In this document: one piece after another, positions 21,199 to 28,934 of the stretch
How the letters are laid out: the number at the start of each line of letters is the position of its first letter
Position numbering within the stretch: position 1 is the first letter of the stretch
Source of the DNA: Lysobacter sp.
GTDB lineage: Bacteria > Pseudomonadota > Gammaproteobacteria > Xanthomonadales > Xanthomonadaceae
Direction: 5' to 3'
Assembly (NCBI GenBank): GCA_019634715.1
Contig: JAHCAU010000015.1
Coordinates: 1-64,000, forward strand
Length of the DNA stretch: 64,000 nucleotides
Program-made: the position numbers and the translations under genes
Notes under the pieces: model-generated
What the model was told of the DNA's origin: nothing
What the model saw: only the letters and a program-made list of their open reading frames with translations
Databases searched by the model: none

Positions 21199-21222
21199 GG
21201 GGGCATCGGCGACGATGCCCCC
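21199..21222. terminator. Stem-loop between pal and cpoB
   Basis: A perfect 10-bp stem (GGGGGCATCG / CGATGCCCCC) with a four-base loop starts 13 bases after the pal stop. There is no T run, so it more likely attenuates or protects the pal message than ends it fully. Confidence 0.5.
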
Positions 21223-21268
21223 GTCGCATGCGCAACAGCAGTCTTCCTACGCAACGGGTCGTGCCCCA

Positions 21269-22108
21269 GTGAATTTCCGACGCTTTCCCCTCATCGCTCT
21301 CTTCCTGCTCGCGTGTGCGATCGCCATGCCGGCGCAGGCGCAGCGGGTGAGTACCGCAGATCGCCTCGACGCGCTGGAGCAGCAGTTGTCGGCGATGCGT
21401 TCCGGCAACATGGACCTGCTCAACCAGCTCGGCCAGCTCAAGTCCGAAGTGCAGGCGCAGCGCGCGCAGATCGAGGAACTGCAGCAGAAGCTCGAACAGC
21501 AGGCCCAGAGCGGCCGTTCGCAGTATCTCGACCTCGACAGCCGTCTGGAGCGCCTCGAAGGCGGTGCTGCCGGTGCGACGCCTGTCGTCAGCATGCCCGC
21601 GACGCCAGTGCCCTCCGCGCGGCCTGCCACCAGCGCGACCCCGGCGGCGCCGGCCGTGCCGACTTTCCAGGACACCCCGCCGCGCGTGTACGGCGATGCC
21701 GCCACGCTCGGTACCGGCGCCGGCGAGCGCAACGCCTACAACGCCGCCTTCGAGACCTTGAAGGCCGGCCGCTATGCCGACGCGGCGCGCATGTTCCAGG
21801 GCTTTCTCGATGCCCATCCGGCCGGCACCTATGCGCCGAACGCGATGTACTGGCTGGGCGAGAGTTACTACGTCACCCAGAACTACGCGCTGGCCCAGGC
21901 GCAGTTCCAGGCCTTGATCGACCGTTACCCGACCCACGACAAGGCGGCCGGCGCGCTGCTCAAGGTCGGCCTGTGCCAGCAGGGCCTGCGCCAGCTCGAT
22001 GCCGCCGAGGCCAGCTACAACCAGGTGCTCGGCCGCTATCCCGGCACCGAGGCGGCCCGCGTCGCCGACGACCGCCTGCGCGCGATCCAGCTCCTGAAGG
22101 TGCGTTGA
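21269..22108 (+). CDS. cpoB: Cell division coordinator CpoB (YbgF)
   Basis: A 279-residue periplasmic protein at the end of the Tol-Pal operon. It has a signal peptide (FRRFPLIALFLLACAIAMPAQAQ), an N-terminal trimeric coiled coil (about residues 30-90, DRLDALEQQLSAM...IEELQQKLEQQAQ), an Ala/Pro/Thr-rich linker and a C-terminal TPR domain (YNAAFETLKAGRYADAARMFQGFLDAHP, repeated twice more). CpoB coordinates PBP1B-driven wall synthesis with Tol-mediated constriction. The start is taken as GTG at 21269 because it gives an ideal signal peptide; no clear ribosome binding site is visible. Confidence 0.93.
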   Translation: MNFRRFPLIALFLLACAIAMPAQAQRVSTADRLDALEQQLSAMRSGNMDLLNQLGQLKSEVQAQRAQIEELQQKLEQQAQSGRSQYLDLDSRLERLEGGAAGATPVVSMPATPVPSARPATSATPAAPAVPTFQDTPPRVYGDAATLGTGAGERNAYNAAFETLKAGRYADAARMFQGFLDAHPAGTYAPNAMYWLGESYYVTQNYALAQAQFQALIDRYPTHDKAAGALLKVGLCQQGLRQLDAAEASYNQVLGRYPGTEAARVADDRLRAIQLLKVR

Positions 22109-22176
22109 GGCCGGGCAGGGCGGCTGCGCCGGTTCGAAACCCGGCGCGATGCGGTCGCGAACGGTAAAATGCGCCG

Positions 22177-22851
22177 ATGAACGTCGCGCCCGCCGCGCCC
22201 GCCGTGCCGGCGGACCGCCTCAAGATCACCGAAGTCTTCCTCTCGCTGCAGGGCGAGGCCCGCGATGCCGGCTGGCCGACGGTCTTCGTCCGCCTCACCG
22301 GCTGCCCGCTGCGCTGCCAGTACTGCGACACCGCGTATGCCTTCTTCGGCGGGGAATGGCGATCGATCGACGATCTGCTCGTCGAAGTCGCGTCGCATGG
22401 TGTTCGCCACGTCTGCGTGACCGGCGGCGAGCCGCTGTCGCAGAAGCGTTGCCTCGACCTGCTGCGCCGCCTCTGCGATGCCGGCTACGCGGTGTCGCTG
22501 GAGACGTCCGGCGCCATCGATATCGCCGACGTCGACCCGCGCGTCTCGCGCGTGCTCGACATCAAGACGCCCGGGTCCGCCGAAGTCGCGCGCAACCGCT
22601 GGGAGAACCTGCCGCTGCTCACCGCGCACGACCAGGTCAAGTTCGTCATCTGCAGCCGCGAGGACTACGAATGGTCGCGCGACGTGCTCCGCGAGCATCG
22701 CCTGCACGAGCGCTGCGACGTGCTGTTCTCGCCGAGCAAGAGCGAGGTGTCCGCGCGCGATCTCGCCGACTGGATCGTCGCCGATCGCCTGCCGGTGAAG
22801 TTCCAGATGCAGCTGCACAAGCTCCTGTGGAACGACGAGCCCGGTCGTTGA
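22177..22851 (+). CDS. queE: 7-carboxy-7-deazaguanine synthase QueE
   Basis: A 224-residue radical SAM enzyme that converts 6-carboxy-tetrahydropterin into 7-carboxy-7-deazaguanine on the way to queuosine. The iron-sulfur cluster ligands are Cys43, Cys47 and Cys50 (TGCPLRCQYCDTAY), the CX3CX2C arrangement usual for radical SAM enzymes. LSLQGEARDAGWPTVFVR and VTGGEPLSQ are also family signatures. queC follows 26 bases on, so the two form a queuosine sub-operon. Confidence 0.95.
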   Translation: MNVAPAAPAVPADRLKITEVFLSLQGEARDAGWPTVFVRLTGCPLRCQYCDTAYAFFGGEWRSIDDLLVEVASHGVRHVCVTGGEPLSQKRCLDLLRRLCDAGYAVSLETSGAIDIADVDPRVSRVLDIKTPGSAEVARNRWENLPLLTAHDQVKFVICSREDYEWSRDVLREHRLHERCDVLFSPSKSEVSARDLADWIVADRLPVKFQMQLHKLLWNDEPGR

Positions 22852-22877
22852 ACGAAGAAAGAGAAGGAAAGTCCCGC

Positions 22878-23561
22878 ATGAAACCCGCCGTCGTTCTCGT
22901 CTCCGGAGGCATGGACTCCGCCGTCGTGCTCGCCATCGCCCGCGAACTGGGCTTCGCACCGCATGCGTTGAGCGTGCGCTACGGCCAGCGCCACACCTCG
23001 GAACTCGATGCCGCCGCACGCGTCGCGGACGCGCTGGGCGCCGCCGCGCACAAGACCGTGCATGTCGACCTGCGCAGCATCGGCGGCTCGGCGCTCACCG
23101 ACGAGCACATCGACGTGCCCGTGGACTCCGACGGCCACGTCATCGGCGCCGACATCCCGGTGACCTACGTGCCGGCGCGCAACACCATCATGCTGTCGGT
23201 CGCGCTGGGCTGGGCCGAGGTGCTGGGCGCGACCGATCTGTTCTGCGGCGTCAATGCGGTCGATTATTCGGGCTATCCCGACTGCAGGCCGGAATTCATC
23301 GCAGGTTTCGAGGCGCTGGCCAACCTCGCGACCAAGGCCGGCGTCGAGGGTGCGGGCTTCCGCGTGCACGCGCCGCTGCTGCGCATGAGCAAGGCCGACA
23401 TCGTCCGCGAGGGCCTGCGCCTGGGCGTGGACTTCAGCCAGACCGTGTCCTGCTACCAGGCCGACGCCGAGGGCCGGGCCTGCGGCCATTGCGACGCCTG
23501 CCGCCTCCGCGCCGAGGGTTTCGCGGCGGTGGGTGTGGCCGATCCCACGCGTTATGCCTGA
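22878..23561 (+). CDS. queC: 7-cyano-7-deazaguanine synthase QueC
   Basis: A 227-residue ATP-dependent enzyme that turns 7-carboxy-7-deazaguanine into preQ0. It has the PP-loop ATP site VSGGMDSAV (residues 8-16) and the zinc-binding cysteines Cys192, Cys202, Cys205 and Cys208 (SCYQ...ACGHCDACRLR). The length is normal. GAAAGAGAAGGAAAG upstream is a purine-rich ribosome binding site. It is the last gene before tRNA-Lys. Confidence 0.96.
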   Translation: MKPAVVLVSGGMDSAVVLAIARELGFAPHALSVRYGQRHTSELDAAARVADALGAAAHKTVHVDLRSIGGSALTDEHIDVPVDSDGHVIGADIPVTYVPARNTIMLSVALGWAEVLGATDLFCGVNAVDYSGYPDCRPEFIAGFEALANLATKAGVEGAGFRVHAPLLRMSKADIVREGLRLGVDFSQTVSCYQADAEGRACGHCDACRLRAEGFAAVGVADPTRYA

Positions 23562-23575
23562 ATGGAATGGGCGGG

Positions 23576-23604
23576 CTGACCATCCCGTCCTTTTCCGCTA
23601 GAAT
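23576..23604 (+). promoter_or_regulatory. Promoter of tRNA-Lys
   Basis: CTGACC (23576-23581) and TAGAAT (23599-23604) are separated by 17 bases and fit a sigma-70 promoter. They are followed by a GC-rich discriminator (GCGCGCC), as expected for a stable RNA gene, about 40 bases before the mature 5' end. Confidence 0.65.
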
Positions 23605-23645
23605 GCGCGCCCCGGTGCAATGCCGGGCCGGTCAATCCGGACAAT

Positions 23646-23721
23646 GGGCCGTTAGCTCAGTCGGTAGAGCAGAAGACTTTTAATCTTTTGGTCGTAGGTT
23701 CGAATCCTACACGGCCCACCA
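23646..23721 (+). tRNA. tRNA-Lys (UUU)
   Basis: A 76-base tRNA with an encoded CCA end. The acceptor stem GGGCCGU pairs with ACGGCCC, the D arm is GCTC...GAGC, the anticodon loop CTTTTAA gives UUU, and the T arm is GTAGG-TTCGAAT-CCTAC. It is close to E. coli tRNA-Lys throughout. Confidence 0.98.
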
Positions 23722-23945
23722 CTTCCCCCAAGCCTCACGTCCGCGCCTCGTCGCATCCGCAGTGGCGATGTCGTGTGTCGCCCTTGCGCCGAGGCCACGC
23801 CTCGATCCTGTCCACGAAGACGTGCCGGCATCGCTGCCGTCGCCTGCGCATGCTGCGATGCGGCAAGGATTCACCGGAGTTCAGAGACGAAAGCCCGCAT
23901 TCGCGGGGGATTCGACGTCGCTCCTGGCGAATGTGCACGCGGCGC

Positions 23946-23990
23946 TTGCAATGGCTCGAATCGTCGTATAGAAAATATATCGTATACGAT
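23946..23990 (+). promoter_or_regulatory. AT-rich promoter region with 12-bp palindrome
   Basis: In otherwise GC-rich DNA this segment holds TTGCAA (23946-23951), TATAGA (23967-23972) and the perfect palindrome ATCGTATACGAT (23979-23990), ending 17 bases before the M24 peptidase start. The palindrome is of a kind bound by dimeric repressors. The 15-base spacing of the putative promoter boxes is short. Confidence 0.4.
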
Positions 23991-24007
23991 TGTTCAGGGT
24001 CAGCTTG

Positions 24008-25225
24008 ATGACAGCCGCGATACCTCAGCCCCATCCCGATGCCCAGCGCCTGCTGGCCGAGTTGCGCCCATGGCACGAGCGTGCCGACCGCATCGGTCCG
24101 GCCGAACGCGAGGACCGCATCGCATGCGTGCGTGCGGCGATGGCCGCGATCGGGGTCGACGCGCTGCTGGTGAATGCCGGCGCCAGCCTGCGCTATTTCA
24201 CCGGGATTGCGTGGGGCGCCACCGAGCGACTGGTCGCGCTGCTGGTGCCGCAGAGCGGCGAACCCTTCCTGATCGGCCCGGAATTCGAGCGCGGGTCGCT
24301 GCATGCGGCCAGCCAGGTGCCCTTGTTCCAGATCGGCTGGGAAGAACACGAGGATCCGTGCGTGGTCCTGGCCGACGCGCTGCATGCCCTGCGCGTGGAG
24401 ACCCTGGCGCTGGATCCGGAGCTGCCGTGGCGGCTGGTCCTCGGCCTGCAGCGCAGCGAAGCCGCGCGGCGGCTGGTCGATGGCGCGCCGGTGATCGATG
24501 CCGGCCGCATGCACAAGTCCGAGGCAGAACTCGCCCTGATTCGCCAGGCGATGGCGATGACGCTGGAAGTGCACCGGCAGGCGGCGATGCTGCTGCGGCC
24601 GGGCATCGGCACCGGCGAGGTGAAGCGCTTCATCGACGAGGCGCACCGCGCGCTCGGCGCCGATGGCGGCAGCACCTTCTGCGCGGTGCAGTTCGGCGTC
24701 GCCACCGCCTACCCGCATGGCCTGCCCGGCGAGCAGACCCTGCAGGCCGACGACCTGGTGTTGATCGATACCGGCTGCCAGGTCGATGGCTACCACTCCG
24801 ACATCACCCGGACCTATGCCTTCGGCCGCCCGCACGCCGAGCATGCCGAAGCCTGGTCCCACGAGCGCGACGCGCAGCAGGCCGCGTTCGACGCCGTGCG
24901 TCCGGGCGTGGCCTGCGAGGAGATCGATGCGGTGGCGCGGCGTTCGCTCGCGCGCAACGGCTACGGCCCCGCGTATCGCCTGCCGGGCCTGCCGCATCGC
25001 ACCGGCCACGGCCTCGGCCTGTCGATCCACGAGCCGGCCTATCTCGTGCAGGGCGATACGCGTCCGCTGGCGCGCGGCATGTGCTTCAGCAACGAGCCGA
25101 TGATCGTGGTGCCGGAGCGCTTCGGCATCCGGCTCGAAGACCATTTCCATGTCACCGACGACGGGGCGCGCTGGTTCACGCCGCCCGCGACCTCGTTCGT
25201 CGATCCTTTCGGATTGCGGGGGTGA
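24008..25225 (+). CDS. M24 family Xaa-Pro aminopeptidase
   Basis: A 405-residue pita-bread metallopeptidase, probably removing N-terminal residues before proline in the cytosol. The N-terminal creatinase-like domain spans residues 1-165. The catalytic domain carries the five metal ligands in order: Asp254 (LIDTG), Asp265 (HSDITRTY), His334 (RTGHGLGLSIHE), Glu363 (SNEPMI) and Glu377 (RLEDHF). AGGGT lies eight bases before the ATG. A possible palindromic operator precedes it. The substrate preference (prolidase against aminopeptidase P) cannot be told from motifs alone. Confidence 0.92.
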   Translation: MTAAIPQPHPDAQRLLAELRPWHERADRIGPAEREDRIACVRAAMAAIGVDALLVNAGASLRYFTGIAWGATERLVALLVPQSGEPFLIGPEFERGSLHAASQVPLFQIGWEEHEDPCVVLADALHALRVETLALDPELPWRLVLGLQRSEAARRLVDGAPVIDAGRMHKSEAELALIRQAMAMTLEVHRQAAMLLRPGIGTGEVKRFIDEAHRALGADGGSTFCAVQFGVATAYPHGLPGEQTLQADDLVLIDTGCQVDGYHSDITRTYAFGRPHAEHAEAWSHERDAQQAAFDAVRPGVACEEIDAVARRSLARNGYGPAYRLPGLPHRTGHGLGLSIHEPAYLVQGDTRPLARGMCFSNEPMIVVPERFGIRLEDHFHVTDDGARWFTPPATSFVDPFGLRG

Positions 25226-25617
25226 TGCGCAAGGTGAAGTGATGCCGCGACGCCACGCACGCGCGCGAATGCCGACAGAGCATGCGCGGGGCGGGTGCAA
25301 CAGGGGATCAGCAGGAAACAGGATCAGGCCGTCGCACGGGGCTGGGGGCAGCCGTTGCGTCGACGACCGCCGGAGCGGGGCAGCCATGCCTCGTGCCGAT
25401 GCATCGGGCCGTGCGGCGACGCGCGGACCGCTGCGGCAGTCGCGGAGCGCCGGCACGGGCTTCGTCCATCGACGTCGACAACCCGTGCACGACACCACGC
25501 CGGCGCCCTACGCCGGACGACACCACAAGAGGGCGCGCATTCGCGCAGCCCCGGACGCATCGGGTGCGTCGACGTCTCTCGTTGTTCCACTTTTCGACAG
25601 CAAGAGAGGGGAGACAG
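25226..25617. other. Gap before collagenase gene, no gene seen
   Basis: This is 392 bases without a supported gene. The collagenase frame is open backwards through part of it, but the translation is Arg/Gly-rich and lacks a signal peptide. GAGAGGGGAGACAG just before 25618 is a strong ribosome binding site and fixes the start there. Confidence 0.5.
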
Positions 25618-28605
25618 ATGTCTTTCGCACAGAACAAACGCAAGGCGCTGCTGGTGGGGGCTTCGGCCGCCGCCGTGGCGGTACTCAGCTATGCCGCGAC
25701 CACCGGGAACTGGTTCCCGGGCGCGAGCCGCATCGGGCAGGGCGGCGCGATGCATGCCGCCGCGCACCCGGGTCCATCCGCATCGCCATCGGCCGAGCGA
25801 TCGCATGGCCCGGGCTCGCCGTTCGTCCCGATGGCGTCGCGGCGGATGCCCAGCCTCGAAGACCAGATCGTCGGCGGCCACATCCAGGCATCGCCGCTCA
25901 GTCCGAGCGCACGCCTGCCCCGGCAGCCCGCGGTCGCACGCGAGCACACCAGCTACGACCACGGCCATCCGCGCACGGACATGCTGCGCCGGCCGTCATA
26001 CAGCACGCCGAACGCCTACCGGTTGCGCACCGGTCGCGCGGCAGCGCTCGCGGCGGCATGCAGCCCATCCTCTTTCCAGAGCCTGAGCGGCGCGTCGCTG
26101 GTCTCGGCGGTCAAATCCGCCGACGTCAACTGCATCAACGAATTGTTCGGCCTCTCGGGCAGCACTGCGTTCAACACGTTCCGCGAATCGCAGATGGTCA
26201 CGATCGCCAATGCCCTGCGCACGTCGGCGGCCGGCTACAACGGCACCAACGCCGACAGCACCTTGCAACTTGTGCTGTACCTGCGCGCCGGCTACTACGT
26301 GCAGTTCTACGACCCGGCGGTGGGCAGCTACGGCCAGCCGCTGCGGGACGCGATCGGCCCGGCGCTGGATGCCTTCTACAACAACGCCAACTTCGGCCTG
26401 GTCAACAACACCCACGGCGAAATCCTGGCCGAGTACGTCACGCTGATCGACAGCAGCACGCAGAACGCGCGCATGCTGCCGGTGGTCAAGCGCCTGCTGT
26501 CGTCCTACGGCAACGCGCACAACGCGCATCACTGGATGAAGGTCGCGGTGAACAACACCTTCACCGTGATGTTCCGCGGGCACCAGAATGCCGACTTCCG
26601 CACGCTGGTGCAGAGCGACACCTCGATCGTCGACAGCCTGTACAACTTCGCCAACGCCAACTTTTCGCGCCTGGGCACGGCCGAGGACTACATGGTGGTG
26701 AACGCGGGTCGTGAAACCGCTCGCTTCCTGCAGTACAGCGGCGCGGTGAAGTCGCTGGCCAGCTCGCGCGTCAAGGCGCTGGGCGATCGCAGTTCGCTCA
26801 CCGGCAGCACGGCGCCGATGTGGATCGGCCTGGGCGACCTGGTCGACTACTACGACAAGGCCAACTGCGCCTACTACAGCATGTGCAACTTCAAGGCGCG
26901 TGTCGAAGCGGCGGCCCTGCCGATCACCCATACCTGCAGCCCGACGCTGAAGATCCGCGCGCAGTCGATGACCGCCGCGCAGCTGTCCAGCACCTGCTCC
27001 ATCGTCGCCGGCCAGGAGACCTTCTTCCACAACCAGCTAGCGACGGGTCTGACGCCGGTGCCGAACGACAACAACACCGCGCTGGAAATGGTGGTCTTCA
27101 ACAGCAGCACCGACTACGGCACCTATGCCGGCGCCATTTTCGGCATCGACACCAACAACGGCGGCATGTACCTGGAAGGCAATCCCGCCGCGGTCGGCAA
27201 CCAGGCGCGCTTCATCGCCTACGAGGCAGAGTGGATGCTGCCGAGCTTCGAGATCTGGAACCTGACCCACGAGTACGTCCACTACCTCGACGGCCGCTAC
27301 AACCTCTACGGCGACTTCGGCGCGTCCATCGCCAAGAAGACGGTGTGGTGGATCGAGGGCCTGGCCGAGTACATGTCCTACTCGTACCGCAACCTCGCCT
27401 ATGCCGCCGCGCAGCAGGAAGCGGCCAAGGGCACGTACCCGATCAGCACGATCTTCCGCAACGACTACAACAGCGGCCAGACCCGGGTCTACAACTGGGG
27501 CTACCTGGCGGTGCGCTACATGTTCGAGAAGCGCCGCCCGCAGGTGACGTCGATCCTCGGCTTCGTGCGCCCGGGCAACTACACCGGCTACGAAACCTTC
27601 ATGAACGGCATCGGCACGCAGTACGACGCCGACTTCAAGGCATGGCTGCCGTGCGTCGCCAATCCGAACGCCAGCGGTTGCGGCGGTACCGTCAACACGC
27701 CGCCCACGGCGAACTTCAGCGTCACCACCAGCGGCCTGGTGGCCAGCTTCACCGACAACTCCACCGATCCCGACGGCAGCATCGCCTCGCGTTCGTGGAA
27801 TTTCGGCGACGGCACCACCTCCACCGCAGCCAATCCGAGCAAGACCTACGCCACGGCCGGCACCTACAGCGTGGTGCTGACGGTGACCGACAACCGCGGC
27901 GCGACCGCGACCCGCACGCAGTCGGTCACGGTCACCAGCGTCACCCCGCCGGCCGACAACGTGCTCGCCAACGGCGTGGCCCGCACCGGCCTGGCCGCAG
28001 CGACGGGGCAAAAGCTCGCCTTCGTGATGGACGTGCCGGCCGGCGCGACCAACCTGAAGTTCACGATGGCCGGTGGCACCGGCGATGCGGACCTCTACGT
28101 GCGCTTCGGTTCGGCGCCGACCACCACCGCCTACGACTGCCGTCCGTACCTGAGCGGCAACGGCGAAACCTGCACTATCGCCAATGTGCAGGCGGGCCGC
28201 TACCACGTGATGGTCAATGCCTACAGCAGCTTCTCGGGCGTCAGCCTCACCGGCAGCTACACCGCCAGCGCCGCGCTGCCGGAATGCACCGCATCGCGCA
28301 CCGATGAGCTGGGCAGGAACTGCAGCCGCAGCAACCTGTCGGCGACGCAGGGCAACTACGTCTACATGTACGTGCTCGTGCCGGCGGGTACGCCGCAGCT
28401 GCGCATCACCGCGTCCGGCGGCACCGGCAATGCCGACCTGTACGCGAGCACGGTGTCGTGGGCGACCACGTCGTCGAGCTACGTGTCGCGCAACGCGGGC
28501 AACGGCGAGTCGATCGTGATCGCCAATCCGCCTGCGGGCTACCTGTACGTGTCGCTGCATGCCGCCACCAGCTTCAGCGGGGTGAAGGTGAGCACCGAGT
28601 ACTGA
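25618..28605 (+). CDS. Secreted M9 family collagenase with PKD and two PPC domains
   Basis: A 995-residue secreted zinc protease of the Vibrio-type M9 collagenase family. The start has a positively charged leader (MSFAQNKRKALLVG) and a hydrophobic segment, then a pro-region. The activator domain spans about residues 150-440. The catalytic centre is HEYVH (His551, Glu552, His555) with the third ligand Glu584 in GLAEYMSYSYRN. A PKD domain follows (about residues 695-780, SWNFGDGT and YSVVLTVTDNRGA), then two pre-peptidase C-terminal domains (about 790-885 and 895-995, DLYVRFG / DLYAS) that usually aid secretion or substrate binding. It should degrade collagen or related animal or microbial matrix proteins. 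A strong terminator follows. Confidence 0.93.
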   Translation: MSFAQNKRKALLVGASAAAVAVLSYAATTGNWFPGASRIGQGGAMHAAAHPGPSASPSAERSHGPGSPFVPMASRRMPSLEDQIVGGHIQASPLSPSARLPRQPAVAREHTSYDHGHPRTDMLRRPSYSTPNAYRLRTGRAAALAAACSPSSFQSLSGASLVSAVKSADVNCINELFGLSGSTAFNTFRESQMVTIANALRTSAAGYNGTNADSTLQLVLYLRAGYYVQFYDPAVGSYGQPLRDAIGPALDAFYNNANFGLVNNTHGEILAEYVTLIDSSTQNARMLPVVKRLLSSYGNAHNAHHWMKVAVNNTFTVMFRGHQNADFRTLVQSDTSIVDSLYNFANANFSRLGTAEDYMVVNAGRETARFLQYSGAVKSLASSRVKALGDRSSLTGSTAPMWIGLGDLVDYYDKANCAYYSMCNFKARVEAAALPITHTCSPTLKIRAQSMTAAQLSSTCSIVAGQETFFHNQLATGLTPVPNDNNTALEMVVFNSSTDYGTYAGAIFGIDTNNGGMYLEGNPAAVGNQARFIAYEAEWMLPSFEIWNLTHEYVHYLDGRYNLYGDFGASIAKKTVWWIEGLAEYMSYSYRNLAYAAAQQEAAKGTYPISTIFRNDYNSGQTRVYNWGYLAVRYMFEKRRPQVTSILGFVRPGNYTGYETFMNGIGTQYDADFKAWLPCVANPNASGCGGTVNTPPTANFSVTTSGLVASFTDNSTDPDGSIASRSWNFGDGTTSTAANPSKTYATAGTYSVVLTVTDNRGATATRTQSVTVTSVTPPADNVLANGVARTGLAAATGQKLAFVMDVPAGATNLKFTMAGGTGDADLYVRFGSAPTTTAYDCRPYLSGNGETCTIANVQAGRYHVMVNAYSSFSGVSLTGSYTASAALPECTASRTDELGRNCSRSNLSATQGNYVYMYVLVPAGTPQLRITASGGTGNADLYASTVSWATTSSSYVSRNAGNGESIVIANPPAGYLYVSLHAATSFSGVKVSTEY

Positions 28606-28702
28606 TCCTCCGGCAGTACTCCCTGTGCCGGTGGGTGGCACCCGCCGGCCTTGCCGCCATGTGTTGCCGGTCACCCGCCCCCGGGGACACCGGATTCGCG
28701 GC

Positions 28703-28738
28703 CGGGGCGGATGCGCATGACGCGTCCGCCCCGTTTTT
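28703..28738 (+). terminator. Rho-independent terminator
   Basis: A stem of GGGGCGGA (28704-28711) with TCCGCCCC (28725-28732), extended by inner CGC/GCG pairing, followed by GTTTTT. It ends the collagenase transcript. Confidence 0.85.
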
Positions 28739-28774
28739 GCGTGTCTGCGTTGTATGTCCGTGTTGTTTGAAAGC

Positions 28775-28839
28775 GTCGCGACTTGCGTCGCTCCTACAAG
28801 AACCAGGTCTGCTCTTGTGGGAGCGACGCAAGTCGCGAC
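28775..28839. repeat. Inverted repeat, 26-bp arms
   Basis: Arms at 28775-28800 and 28814-28839 match at 25 of 26 positions when reverse complemented (core GACTTGCGTCGCTCC). The element is typical of the short dispersed palindromes of Xanthomonadaceae and sits in the 329-base gap between two protease genes, which otherwise holds only the terminator at 28703-28738. Confidence 0.85.
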
Positions 28840-28934
28840 ACCCTCCGAATTGCGCCGGCATGCTCCGGTGCCTTGATTTGTCGAAGAACCGCGCGCTACG
28901 GTGCGCCTGGTTGCCCTGGAAGAACGAGAACGTG

